Part shown: one piece after another, positions 39,991 through 48,577 of the stretch | Layout: the number at the start of each line of letters is the position of its first letter | Numbering within the stretch: position 1 is the stretch's first letter | Source: Phaeobacter gallaeciensis | GTDB lineage: Bacteria; Pseudomonadota; Alphaproteobacteria; Rhodobacterales; Rhodobacteraceae | Reading direction: 5' to 3' | DNA length: 64,000 nt | NCBI RefSeq assembly: GCF_001678945.1 | Contig: NZ_CP015124.1 | Span: 3,820,001 to 3,884,000 of the forward strand | Notes under the pieces: model-generated | Database searches by the model: none | Told to the model about the DNA's origin: nothing | The model's input: only the letters and a program-made list of their open reading frames with translations | Position numbers and translations under genes: made by a program

Positions 39991-40486
39991 GGGTGTCGGA
40001 GAGTTTGACGCAATAGCTCCATCCTTTTGATGAAAGCCTGCGCTTGGGGGAAGGCACTGCACCTACCTTAAGGGTGGCCAAGCAACCTGAGTTACCAACT
40101 GATTACCTCTGGCGTCTGGACTTCCAGATGCACAGATAATTCTTTCCTCTTTATTGGAAATCAAAACGTCTGTCTTTGGGTTTGAGCTCAAAAAGCATGG
40201 CGCAAAGGCAGTGCCCCACTGCACTCTCTTTCACATCTCGGAGGACGGCAAGGAACACAAAAAGCTGTCGCATTAAATGGACTAATTGATGGCCTCAAAG
40301 GCCACATCCACGGACACAGGGTTCGGACCGCAGAACGCGGACGTGGCGCTTCGCCATTCTGACCTCTAGCGCTCAACTGGAGACCAGAATGTAACTTAGA
40401 AGGCCAGCAGGTTCAGAAAAAAGGAGGGGAGTGCACCTCTTGCGCCGATACCCCCGCATCCAATAGCACTCCAGATTCTGGAACCA
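39991..40486. other. About 0.5 kb non-coding segment enclosed by inverted tRNA-Asn units
   Basis: Lower in GC than its surroundings, with stops in all frames and no convincing gene. The longest stretch free of stops (about 40195-40365, plus strand) has no start codon or ribosome site. No integrase or transposase remnant is recognisable. It may be the loop of the surrounding inverted repeat or a decayed insertion. Confidence 0.45.
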
Positions 40487-40523
40487 AAAAAGCCCTCAGG
40501 TCGTAAAGACCTGAGGGCTTTTT
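40487..40523 (-). terminator. Terminator of tRNA-Asn copy 2
   Basis: Same stem as the copy 1 terminator (AAAAAGCCCTCAGGTC and its complement) with loop TTTAC in place of GCGCA when read on the minus strand. Confidence 0.92.
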
Positions 40524-40524
40524 A

Positions 40525-40599
40525 TGGCTCCGGCGGTAGGGATCGAACCTACGACCAATTGATTAACAGTCAACTGCTCTACCGCTGAGCTACGCCGGA
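40525..40599 (-). tRNA. tRNA-Asn(GTT), copy 2
   Basis: Identical in all 75 bases to copy 1, including the encoded CCA, on the opposite strand and facing it. Confidence 0.97.
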
Positions 40600-40610
40600 A
40601 CGGTCCGCGC

Positions 40611-40640
40611 CGTATAGCGGCCCTGCGTGGGGGCGTCCAG
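40611..40640 (-). promoter_or_regulatory. Promoter of tRNA-Asn copy 2
   Basis: -35 CTGGAC (40640-40635) and -10 TATACG (40616-40611) with an 18-base spacer, matching copy 1. The conserved upstream block extends to CTCTGGACGC in both copies. Confidence 0.7.
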
Positions 40641-40723
40641 AGGGAGAGGCGAAAAAAATGCAAATAACATCGGATCGCACAATCCGGGACCGAAAACCGC
40701 TCTGGGGCAGGGTCGTCCAGGGA

Positions 40724-41638
40724 TCAGCCCAGCAGCCTGAATTCTGCGGTTGCGCTCAGGTCACCGACCGGGGCTACGCGGGATTTTCCCATTAGGTCAA
40801 TGAGATGGGCCAGAACGTTGCGCTCGGCAGCGAGCAATAGGGCCGCCGGGGTTTCGGTATAGATCCGGGCGGCCAGATCGCCCGGGCGGGCCGGGCCGGA
40901 GCGCAGCGCATCAATGATGGCGGCTTCGCGGGCTTCGCGGTGGGCGATCAGCCAGTCGAGACGTCCGGCAGGGTCAGTGATCGGGGCGCCGTGGCCGGGA
41001 TAGAAGATCCGCCAGTCGCGGGCGCGCAGCTTGCGGCAGGAAGCCATGAAGTCGGTCAGATCGCCATCGGGCGGCGAGACCAGCGAACTGGCCCAGCCCA
41101 TCACGTGATCGGCGGTGAAACAGGCATCCCCAAAAGCCAGCGCGATGTGGTTGCCCAGATGCCCGGGCGTGTGCAGCACCTCAAGGTTCCAGCCCTCGCC
41201 GGAGATCACATCGCCATCTGCCACCGGGATGTCAGGCGTAAACTCGGTGTCGATGCCTTCGCCGCCGCCTGTCATGCCCTGCGCGACCAGTTGCTGCATC
41301 GCCGGGCTCCGGCCTGCGCTGGCCGGGCCAAAACCATAGACTGGCGCGCTGGTACGCTGGCTGAGCTCGTCGGCAAGGGGGGAGTGATCCACATGGGCAT
41401 GGGTGACGATGATATGACCGATACGTTGATCAGGGCCCACTGCGGCCAAAATCGCTTCCAGATGATCTGGCAGCACCGGACCTGGGTCGATCACCGCCAG
41501 ATCCCGGGTTCCGATCAGATAGGTGTTGGTGCCGCGATAGGTCATTGGCGAGGGGTTCGGGGCCAGAATGCGGCGCACACCCGGTTGCAGCTCTTCGGCA
41601 CGACCGGGGGCGGGATTGAAATCGTCTGGAGCCTGCAT
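40724..41638 (-). CDS. MBL-fold metallo-hydrolase
   Basis: A 304-residue metallo-beta-lactamase-fold hydrolase. The metal motif is THAHVDHSPL (about residues 79-88), with later ligands in LHTPGHLGNHI and FTADHVMG. The PNPSPMTYRGTNTYLIG start and the C-terminal winged-helix-like region (about 235-300) resemble the LACTB2/GloB-like group that acts on RNA or thioesters. The substrate is not known. It is divergent from the EnvZ-like kinase. Confidence 0.88.
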   Translation of the reverse strand: MQAPDDFNPAPGRAEELQPGVRRILAPNPSPMTYRGTNTYLIGTRDLAVIDPGPVLPDHLEAILAAVGPDQRIGHIIVTHAHVDHSPLADELSQRTSAPVYGFGPASAGRSPAMQQLVAQGMTGGGEGIDTEFTPDIPVADGDVISGEGWNLEVLHTPGHLGNHIALAFGDACFTADHVMGWASSLVSPPDGDLTDFMASCRKLRARDWRIFYPGHGAPITDPAGRLDWLIAHREAREAAIIDALRSGPARPGDLAARIYTETPAALLLAAERNVLAHLIDLMGKSRVAPVGDLSATAEFRLLG

Positions 41639-41727
41639 TCGGGTATCCGTTCCTTTTGTTGCTGGCGCGGGGGCAAAAGCCTGCCGGGTGCCTTCACAGC
41701 CATGGGGCGACCCTGTAGGCTTAGCGC

Positions 41728-43047
41728 ATGTTCTTGCAAAGGCTCAAACAATATTCTCCACGGAGCCTTTATGGCCGGGCGGCGCTGATCTTGATCGTGC
41801 CTATCGTGTCGATGCAGCTTGTGGTCTCCATCGTCTTTATCAAACGAGATCTGGAGGATGTGACCACCCAGATGACGGCCACGGTGATGCAGCAGGTCGC
41901 ATTGCTGCAACAGCAGGGCGCAGGCGCGGAAAGCCAACAGGACATGCTGGTGCGGATTGCTCCGTTCCTGCAGCCTCTGCAGATGGGGGCACGGTTCCTT
42001 GAGGAGGGTGAACCTGACCCGCAGGATCTAGTGGGGTGGTACGAATTCTCTGGCCGCGTTGTCCGGGACAAGTTGCAGCAGGATCTGCCGGGTTTTGTCG
42101 CGGCGCAGTTTCCCGATAACCGCGAGGTCAAGGTGTTCCTGGATACCGACCTTGGCAGGATAGAACTGCGGGTGGACAGGCGGCGGTTGACGGCGGCAGC
42201 GCCGCATCAGCTGATCGTAACGATGGTTTTCTTCGGCCTTTTCATGGCTTTGATTTCTTTCATCTACCTGCGCAATCAGCTGCGCCCGATCAAGCGGCTT
42301 GCAGATGCGGCGCAGGCCTTTGGCCGGGGACGGATGATCCCTTATTCGCCGCGTGGCGCGACAGAGGTACGGGCCGCTGGCAGCGCCTTCGTGGATATGC
42401 GCGCCCGGATCGAGCGGCAGATCGAGCAGCGGACCCTGATGCTGTCGGGGGTGAGCCACGATCTGCGCACGCCGCTGACTCGGCTGAAGTTGGGGCTGGC
42501 GATGTTGGACGAAGAGGAAGCGGAACCGCTGTTACGTGATGTCGATGAAATGCAGGCGCTTCTGGATGCCTTTCTGGATTTCTCCCGCGGTGCGTCAACA
42601 GGCGAGCCTGAACCGGTGGATCCGATGCAAATGGCGCATGCCATTGTCGAGGATTGGCAGCGGCAAGGCAAGGATGTGATGCTGGGAGAGCTGAGCGGGT
42701 CTGGCACCGTGATGCTACGCCAGCAATCGATACGCCGGGCGGTGGAAAATCTGGTCTCGAACGCGGTACGATATGGCAGCCGGGCGCGGGTCTCTGTGAC
42801 TTTGACGGAAAAATCCCTGCGCATCCGAGTCGAGGATGACGGTCCCGGTATCGACCCTGAGCAGCGCGGTGATGCGATACGTCCCTTTACTCGGCTGGAT
42901 GCTGCGCGCAATCAGAACCTTGGAACCGGGGTTGGACTGGGGCTTGCCATCGTTGTGGATGTGGCGCGGGCGCATGGCGGCACGCTGCGCCTGACCGAAA
43001 GCGCCGAACTGGGCGGGTTGCAGGCCGATATCGTGATCGCACGCTGA
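41728..43047 (+). CDS. EnvZ-like sensor histidine kinase
   Basis: A 439-residue membrane kinase. Helices at about 17-37 and 168-190 bracket a periplasmic region; HAMP follows (about 190-240), then the H-box GVSHDLRTPLTRLKLG with His244 and an ATPase domain (ENLVSNAVRYGS, EDDGPGIDPEQ, GTGVGLGLAIV). This is the EnvZ/OmpR subgroup. No response regulator gene is next to it, so its partner lies elsewhere. Hairpins follow its stop. Confidence 0.9.
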   Translation: MFLQRLKQYSPRSLYGRAALILIVPIVSMQLVVSIVFIKRDLEDVTTQMTATVMQQVALLQQQGAGAESQQDMLVRIAPFLQPLQMGARFLEEGEPDPQDLVGWYEFSGRVVRDKLQQDLPGFVAAQFPDNREVKVFLDTDLGRIELRVDRRRLTAAAPHQLIVTMVFFGLFMALISFIYLRNQLRPIKRLADAAQAFGRGRMIPYSPRGATEVRAAGSAFVDMRARIERQIEQRTLMLSGVSHDLRTPLTRLKLGLAMLDEEEAEPLLRDVDEMQALLDAFLDFSRGASTGEPEPVDPMQMAHAIVEDWQRQGKDVMLGELSGSGTVMLRQQSIRRAVENLVSNAVRYGSRARVSVTLTEKSLRIRVEDDGPGIDPEQRGDAIRPFTRLDAARNQNLGTGVGLGLAIVVDVARAHGGTLRLTESAELGGLQADIVIAR

Positions 43048-43103
43048 GGAATTGCAGCTATACCCTGAGGGGCCGCGAAACGGTTGAACGGGCAGGGTAC
43101 CTG

Positions 43104-43146
43104 CTGGTCAATATCAGACCAGTCGGGCCTGCGCGATGCAGGCCCG
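43104..43146. terminator. Paired hairpins between convergent kinase and RTX genes
   Basis: CTGGTC-N7-GACCAG (43104-43122) and CGGGCCTGC-N5-GCAGGCCCG (43124-43146), both perfect. No strong T-run on either strand, so termination is inferred from position. Confidence 0.5.
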
Positions 43147-43167
43147 GTGGAAAATCCGATTACACGA

Positions 43168-44778
43168 TCAGAAGATGAAATCGCCCACACCTAGGTCGGC
43201 TATATCGACGTCCAGCAGCGTGATCGAATTGCCGTTACCATCCTGAATGAGCACGTCGTCGCCTTCCTGGCTCATGTGATTGTTGCGCAGATCCCGCATG
43301 CCGGTGATGCTTTCCACCCCGCTCAGATCAATGTCCTCACCGTTGCGTGTGGCGTTGAAATCGCGGATCTTGTCATTGCCAAAGTCGCCGGAGAACACGA
43401 ACACATCCAGACCACGACCACCGGTCAGAATATCGTTGCCGCCCTGACCGTCCAGGATGTCGGCATCACTGCCACCGAACAGCCGGTCACGGGCGCCGCC
43501 GCCCAGCAGTTTGTCATCGCCGTCGCCGCCGAACAGCTTGTCCCGACCGGTGCCGCCCAGAAGTTTGTCGTTGCCAGTGTCTCCGTCCAGCGTGTCGCGG
43601 CCAGCACCGCCCTTCAGGGTATCGCGTCTGCCGAGGCCGGAAATTTCATCATCGCCCGCAAGGCCCAAAATGCGGTCTTTTCCATCGGTGCCGACCAGAA
43701 CGTCGTCGCCCGCAGTTGGGGTGTTGCTCAGCTCGCTGACAAAGCTCTCTGAGGCGAGGAAACCCTGGTCGATCCCGGCACCACGAATTTCCGCAATATC
43801 ACCGACAAAGATCGTGTCTTCTGAGTAATCTGCACTGCTGCCTACCGGGACGGTGACGTTCACATAGGTCTGGCCTGCCTCCAGCGTGAAGGCGGCGTCG
43901 AAACTGTTGACCGTCTTAGAGTAATCCGCGTCCACTGCGGTGACAGAGACGGTTCCCGTGATATCGCTTTCGGGGGCCTCGGCGATATCAACGCGCAGGG
44001 TAACCATTGTGGAGCCACCGCTTTCGGTGGCGGAAATCGTGCCGAGGCTGGCCAGATTGGTCGGTGCGGCGTCCGTATAGCTGCTGATCGTATAGGCGCC
44101 GGAGTAGCCGAAATAGGTCCAGGCGGCGAGGTAATAGGTGCCGGAAAGCTCTGGCGAGAAGGTCTTCACTGATCCGTCCCAGGCGCTGGCGCCGCCGGAC
44201 ACACCGTCGACCGGCTCTCCATCCGCGTCGAGGATTTCCAGCCAGCCGCCGGACGTGGCCCCAAAAGGCGAGTCAGCCTGCGCCATGGAGAACCCGTAGT
44301 CCATTCCGCCAATCGCGTGGAAGGCATAGTAGTCGGTCTCTCCGGTGCGGGCGCTGCCATTGATGACGCCCGTTATGCTGGATCCGATCTCAAGAGTTGG
44401 CGCGCCGCTCATGTCGCCTGCGTCCTCGTCCTCCAGATAATCCGCAGGAAGGCCCTGCATGGTGACGGTGTAGCTGCCGCTGCCAGTGACGCGGATGTTA
44501 TAATAGTCCGAGGGGTGCTCGGCCGTGTAGGTCATCGTGTTGCCGTCGATTGTTGCCCCGGCATCGGTGCCGTCATCCAGCATCTCAAAGGAAACCCCGT
44601 CGCCCTCCAGAGTAAACGTGTAGGGCTGATCATAGGCCAGTGAGACCCGGATCAGATCGCCCGCATCGGCGCCGCCTACGGTACCGCTGACGCTGTGACC
44701 GGGTTGGATGTCTGCGACGTTCGTCTGAGTGTAGTCAAAATCGTTGGTCCAGTCGCCGTCTTCGGTCAGTTGATACAT
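43168..44778 (-). CDS. RTX-type calcium-binding protein, probable type I secretion substrate
   Basis: A 536-residue acidic protein without a signal peptide. Residues about 20-125 and 130-235 look like two PPC-type beta domains (GHSVSGTVGGADAGDLIRVSL; GSSITGVINGSARTGETDYYAF), then a Calx-beta-like stretch (about 245-345), then several GGxGxDxLxG nonapeptide repeats (about 365-465) and a C-terminal tail ending in hydrophobic/acidic residues (LLDVDIADLGVGDFIF), typical of type I export signals. No catalytic domain is visible, so it is probably a surface or matrix protein. No secretion genes are adjacent. Confidence 0.85.
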   Translation of the reverse strand: MYQLTEDGDWTNDFDYTQTNVADIQPGHSVSGTVGGADAGDLIRVSLAYDQPYTFTLEGDGVSFEMLDDGTDAGATIDGNTMTYTAEHPSDYYNIRVTGSGSYTVTMQGLPADYLEDEDAGDMSGAPTLEIGSSITGVINGSARTGETDYYAFHAIGGMDYGFSMAQADSPFGATSGGWLEILDADGEPVDGVSGGASAWDGSVKTFSPELSGTYYLAAWTYFGYSGAYTISSYTDAAPTNLASLGTISATESGGSTMVTLRVDIAEAPESDITGTVSVTAVDADYSKTVNSFDAAFTLEAGQTYVNVTVPVGSSADYSEDTIFVGDIAEIRGAGIDQGFLASESFVSELSNTPTAGDDVLVGTDGKDRILGLAGDDEISGLGRRDTLKGGAGRDTLDGDTGNDKLLGGTGRDKLFGGDGDDKLLGGGARDRLFGGSDADILDGQGGNDILTGGRGLDVFVFSGDFGNDKIRDFNATRNGEDIDLSGVESITGMRDLRNNHMSQEGDDVLIQDGNGNSITLLDVDIADLGVGDFIF

Positions 44779-44928
44779 GGGAAACCTCCTTCACCGTGCC
44801 CGTAAATACAGCGCAATTTTAAGGCCGGGCGTACGCGTGGAACGTGACCAGGATCAAATAGGAGCGGGCGGAGGTGGGAGAATTCGCTCAAAAAGAGGAT
44901 GACGTGACGGTAACTTTTGGCGTGTGCC

Positions 44929-45714
44929 TCAGCGTAGCATGCTTTGCTCCATGGACAGGCTGCTGTGGACAGGCCATTGCGGCGCAGGGAGGGACTCAAA
45001 TCCCGGCTTGGCGAACAGATACCCCTGCATCAGGTCCACACCCAGATCATATAGCGCATCGTATTCGCCCTGGGTTTCAATCCCTTCGCAGACGATCAGG
45101 ATACCCATTTCCTCAAGCATCCTGATAGTGTTGCGAACAATCGTCTGTTTCGCCGATGAGACATCGATATTGCGGATCAGCCCGGCGTCCAGTTTCACCA
45201 CATCCGGCTGGAACATCGTCAGCAGTTTCAGGCCGGAATAGCCGGCGCCGAAATCATCGATGGAGGTCTTGAAGCCAAGGCGGCGATAGGTGGTCAGGAT
45301 TTCGATCAGCTTGTCCGTGTTCACCCGTTCGGTTTCGGTGAACTCAAACATGATCTGGTCCACCGGAAATCCAGTGCGTTTCGCTGTTTCAAGCGTCAGC
45401 CGGATGCAGGCCTTTGGATCGTAAACCGCATTGGGCAGGAAGTTCATCGACAGGAGTGCGCCGGTGTCGGCAAGGTTCAGCTTTGCTGCCAGTTCGATCG
45501 AGGTGGTGCGGCACTTCTGGTCAAAGGCGTAAAGCGTATCAGAAGTGACATGCGAGAACACTTCGCGCGGACCAGCGCCGTCCTTGCCGCGCAGCAGCGC
45601 CTCGTAGGCAAAGATCTTTTCCGCGCCAAGGGCGACCATGGGCTGGAACGCCATGGTGATGGGCAGGTCGAACTTTGCGCCATTCCGGCAGGCCTGACAT
45701 TTTTCCTGTTTCAC
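44929..45714 (-). CDS. EAL-domain protein with N-terminal CxxC
   Basis: A 261-residue stand-alone EAL protein starting at GTG 45714 behind a strong AGGAGGTG site. The catalytic motifs EALLRG, NFLPN, EFTETE, DDFGAGYSG, EGIET and QGYLFAKP are intact, so it may degrade c-di-GMP. The first ten residues (MKQEKCQACR) carry a CxxC that could bind metal or form a disulphide. It lies between the RTX and glycine-rich genes on the same strand, with gaps of about 150 and 207 bases. Confidence 0.88.
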   Translation of the reverse strand: MKQEKCQACRNGAKFDLPITMAFQPMVALGAEKIFAYEALLRGKDGAGPREVFSHVTSDTLYAFDQKCRTTSIELAAKLNLADTGALLSMNFLPNAVYDPKACIRLTLETAKRTGFPVDQIMFEFTETERVNTDKLIEILTTYRRLGFKTSIDDFGAGYSGLKLLTMFQPDVVKLDAGLIRNIDVSSAKQTIVRNTIRMLEEMGILIVCEGIETQGEYDALYDLGVDLMQGYLFAKPGFESLPAPQWPVHSSLSMEQSMLR

Positions 45715-45848
45715 CGCTGCACCTCCTGAGGATCCGTCGGCCAGCTGTGTAACCTTTCTTCCTAAAGAAAGGTTTATGCATCAGCGGGATGCACCCTCCT
45801 TTTTCGGTGAACGGTTGATCGTCGAAGGGGCTCGGTAATGCTGCTCCT

Positions 45849-45884
45849 AAAAATCGCCGGAGGCCCCCGTTTGGGGGCCTCCGG
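45849..45884 (-). terminator. Intrinsic terminator of the glycine-rich gene
   Basis: A perfect 12-bp stem CCGGAGGCCCCC (45857-45868), loop GTTT, GGGGGCCTCCGG (45873-45884), followed on the minus strand by CGATTTTT. It insulates the glycine-rich gene from the EAL gene. Confidence 0.88.
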
Positions 45885-45921
45885 TCAATGTCTTCTCGGT
45901 CCATGGTGAGGCAGCGTGGCC

Positions 45922-47226
45922 TCAGACAGCCTCGGCCATCATGTCGTCTTCCGTGTCAGCCGGGTCTTCCGGCATCATGTCATCCTCCGGCGGTAGGGTC
46001 ATGAGAGACATGACATCCGGTTCGGTTGCGGGTTGGCTAAAGGCGACCGGAAGGGTTTCGGACCAGCTGTCCAGCGTCATGCCATTCACCGCTGCCGGGT
46101 CGGTTTCGACCTGCGCCTGCGCTTCATCAGTCAGACCACCGTGCAGCTCCTGCGGATCCCGACCGTCGCTGTTGACCACAATCGACACATTGGTGAGGTC
46201 CAAGTCCTGCAGCGTCAGCGCGCCATCTTCGGACCACAGGGTGAAGTTGAGGTTGTTGACGGTCCCTTCGGTGCTGTCCGGTACCTGTCCGAATTGCACG
46301 TGGGCGTCATAGTTTTCGGAGACAGTGGCGCCGTTATCCAGCGTGTTCTCAGAATTGGCGGATGCACTGTGGCGGGTCACCGGCAACGCGTTTTCATCCG
46401 GGTAGAAGTGCAGTGCATCGGTGCGGCCGTCGTCGCTCAGGTTGAAGAACATGCCGTCGAGATCAGCCTCCTGGCCGTCAAAGGTGGTTGGATCCAGTTT
46501 CACGAACAGCTCACCGCCGGGCGTCTGCGTGACGGACACGTCCACCTGGCTGCCGCCTTCTTCGCCTAGGGTGAAAGTGATGGTGGTCTTGCCATCGTCG
46601 GTGTTTTCGCCGCCGCCCCCTGTACCACCGGTGCCGCCGGTTCCGCCCGTGCCTCCGGAGCCGCAATGGCCACCGCTGCCCCATCCGCTGGTTCCACCAG
46701 AACCGTGAGTCCCGCCAGAACCGTGGGTGCCAACAGAACCATGCGTTCCGCCAGAGCCGCGGGTTCCTCCAGAGCCATCGGACGCGCAATCGTCATCTTC
46801 GTTGCGACCATGGTCCCACCAGTTCTTGCCACCGTGGTTCCACCAATCCTTGCCGCCGTGATGGCCTTTCGAGCCGCCACCGGTGCCGCCGCCTGATCCG
46901 CGACCTGTGCCTTCTCCCGTGCCGCAGCCGTCCTTGCCACCCGATCCCCGGGCGCCGCCAGAGCCTTTGGTTCCGCCGGAGCCCTTACTGCCACCGGTCC
47001 CCTTGCTGCCGCCCGTGCCGTGATCGTCCTTTTCGTCGCGGTCCCACCAGTTTTTATGGCCTTTGCCGCCGTGGCCAAACCGGTCGGACAGATGTCCGTC
47101 ATACCAGCGCGCGAAGTGTTCGCCGCGCACGCCGCCATTGTGGTAGCTGTTGCTGCCGCAGGCGTCCTTGCCGCTGCTTTTTCCCCAACCGGACCAGCCT
47201 TTGTGCGAAAAATGTCCCCAAGTCAT
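45922..47226 (-). CDS. Glycine-rich repeat protein with C-terminal beta domain, unknown function
   Basis: A 434-residue protein from ATG 47226 (AGGGG seven bases upstream). There is no signal peptide. The N-terminus is rich in Trp, His, Gly and Lys (TWGHFSHKGWSGWGKSSGK). Residues about 75-205 are a Gly/Ser/Thr repeat tract (GSKGTGG, GSGGTHGSGG-like units) interrupted by KDWWNHGGKNWWDHG. Residues about 210-395 look like a beta-sandwich domain, and the tail is very acidic (PPEDDMMPEDPADTEDDM). Acidity, glycine content and lack of a signal peptide are compatible with type I export as a surface or matrix protein, but this is inferred. Confidence 0.7.
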   Translation of the reverse strand: MTWGHFSHKGWSGWGKSSGKDACGSNSYHNGGVRGEHFARWYDGHLSDRFGHGGKGHKNWWDRDEKDDHGTGGSKGTGGSKGSGGTKGSGGARGSGGKDGCGTGEGTGRGSGGGTGGGSKGHHGGKDWWNHGGKNWWDHGRNEDDDCASDGSGGTRGSGGTHGSVGTHGSGGTHGSGGTSGWGSGGHCGSGGTGGTGGTGGTGGGGENTDDGKTTITFTLGEEGGSQVDVSVTQTPGGELFVKLDPTTFDGQEADLDGMFFNLSDDGRTDALHFYPDENALPVTRHSASANSENTLDNGATVSENYDAHVQFGQVPDSTEGTVNNLNFTLWSEDGALTLQDLDLTNVSIVVNSDGRDPQELHGGLTDEAQAQVETDPAAVNGMTLDSWSETLPVAFSQPATEPDVMSLMTLPPEDDMMPEDPADTEDDMMAEAV

Positions 47227-47554
47227 ATTGTCACCCCTACGATCTGAAATGATGCGTTTCGGCAGGCGCAAAATGGGAGGCGTGCCGCTCAACGGTGAAC
47301 ATATGAAACACGCTGGGGTGGAACAAATTTTCGTCTCATTTTAGTCAAATTCGCGCGTGCATCAGATATTTCAGGAAACAAAGCCATCCTGAGGGCTCTT
47401 ATTGTTCTGCGAATGAAGTGGTTCAAATATTCAATCATAGCGAGTGGCGCCCGAATCGGTCCGTTTTCCGGGCCTTTGCCCTTGTTTGTCCCGAAAACCG
47501 CCGTTTTCTGCTGTCAGGACAGGTGCAAAGTCGCTGAGGTGAAGAGGGACAGAC
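47227..47554. promoter_or_regulatory. 328-base divergent gap
   Basis: AT-richer in its middle (about 47320-47450). It must hold the promoters of the glycine-rich gene (minus) and the kinase-fold gene (plus). I see no clear operator, hairpin or small gene. Confidence 0.4.
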
Positions 47555-48562
47555 GTGGCGGACGGCAGTTTTGAGGATCGCAAGGCCTATATCTCGGCCA
47601 AGGCCGAGGTGGTTCTGGGCGCGGCCCCCGAACGGATTTCTGCACCAGGAGGCAATTCACGCTCATCCTTGCGGCTGCATTATCCAGATCACAACGTGAT
47701 TGCCACGCTGCGGCCCGATTTCCGCCGCACCCACTTAGAGGCCCATGTACTTGAGGAACTAGCGCCCCATTGTGACGATATTCCGCAGGTTCTGGGGGTC
47801 AGCGATGATGTGATGTTCCAATCCGACACCGGCGAGATGCGTCTGAATGCAGAGATCATGGAACAGGACCCAGTGGATCAGGTCGAACTGGCCGCCGAGG
47901 CGGTGGCGGCGATCTTCCGGATCCAGGCCGCCGGGCGGCAAACCAACCTGGCGGAAATGCTGCCGCATCTGGGATCGAACACGGATTGGGTCACCTCCTT
48001 TGTCGGTTCGGTGACCGCGATGGAGCCCTATTCGGTGGGCATCTCCCGCCAGTTCGATATGGCGGCTGTGGCAGAGCGGATGGATTACCCCGGTGTGCAG
48101 TTCCTGAAATGGGATTGCCGGTCGGGCAATGCCGCCATCGGCGACGACGGATACCTGCGCTGGTTCGATTTCGAATACGCCGGACTACGCCACGGGGCCG
48201 AGGATCTGGCCTGGCTGATTGCCGATGAAACCTGGCCAATCGCCCCCGATGTGATGGCCGATATCGTGATCGAGAATTTCGACCCCGACTGTGGTCACGA
48301 CATCGCCGACTACATGGATTACCTGTCGGTCTACACGACGCTGCATTGCGTACAGCGCCTGAAGCTGATCGAGCAGGAGGTTAAACGCCGCGGCTGGCTA
48401 CGCAAGGAGCGGGTGCGCAAATACGATGATGCGGGCGTGCACCCTGATTTCGCGGTGCAGCTGTGCCGGGTCGGGGCCTATTACTCGGCGCAATCGCCGT
48501 TGACGGCGCCGCTGACCCGTAATTTCGAGGCAGCTGAGCGCAGCTTTTCCTCGGCGGTTTGA
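47555..48562 (+). CDS. Aminoglycoside phosphotransferase/choline kinase-fold protein
   Basis: A 335-residue protein starting at GTG 47555 with GAAGAGGGA upstream. The catalytic loop reads WDCRSGNAAI: the Asp and Asn of the HxDxxxxN pattern are kept but the His is Trp. The metal-binding Asp is in LRWFDFEYAG, followed by EDLAWLIADE. The N-terminal lobe is poorly conserved (SAPGGNSRSSLRLHYPDHNVIATLRPDF). Kinase activity on a small molecule is likely but unproven, and the substrate is unknown. Confidence 0.7.
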   Translation: MADGSFEDRKAYISAKAEVVLGAAPERISAPGGNSRSSLRLHYPDHNVIATLRPDFRRTHLEAHVLEELAPHCDDIPQVLGVSDDVMFQSDTGEMRLNAEIMEQDPVDQVELAAEAVAAIFRIQAAGRQTNLAEMLPHLGSNTDWVTSFVGSVTAMEPYSVGISRQFDMAAVAERMDYPGVQFLKWDCRSGNAAIGDDGYLRWFDFEYAGLRHGAEDLAWLIADETWPIAPDVMADIVIENFDPDCGHDIADYMDYLSVYTTLHCVQRLKLIEQEVKRRGWLRKERVRKYDDAGVHPDFAVQLCRVGAYYSAQSPLTAPLTRNFEAAERSFSSAV

Positions 48563-48577
48563 CGCGCCGCTGCGCGG

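Noticed and set aside
40188-40376. 62-codon frame on the minus strand between the tRNA-Asn genes
   Set aside because: No ribosome site and an amino-acid make-up like random GC-rich DNA.
46600-47010. Short regularly spaced repeats resembling an array
   Set aside because: The repeats are in frame, encode Gly/Ser/Thr units and have no constant spacer length; it is a protein repeat tract, not CRISPR.
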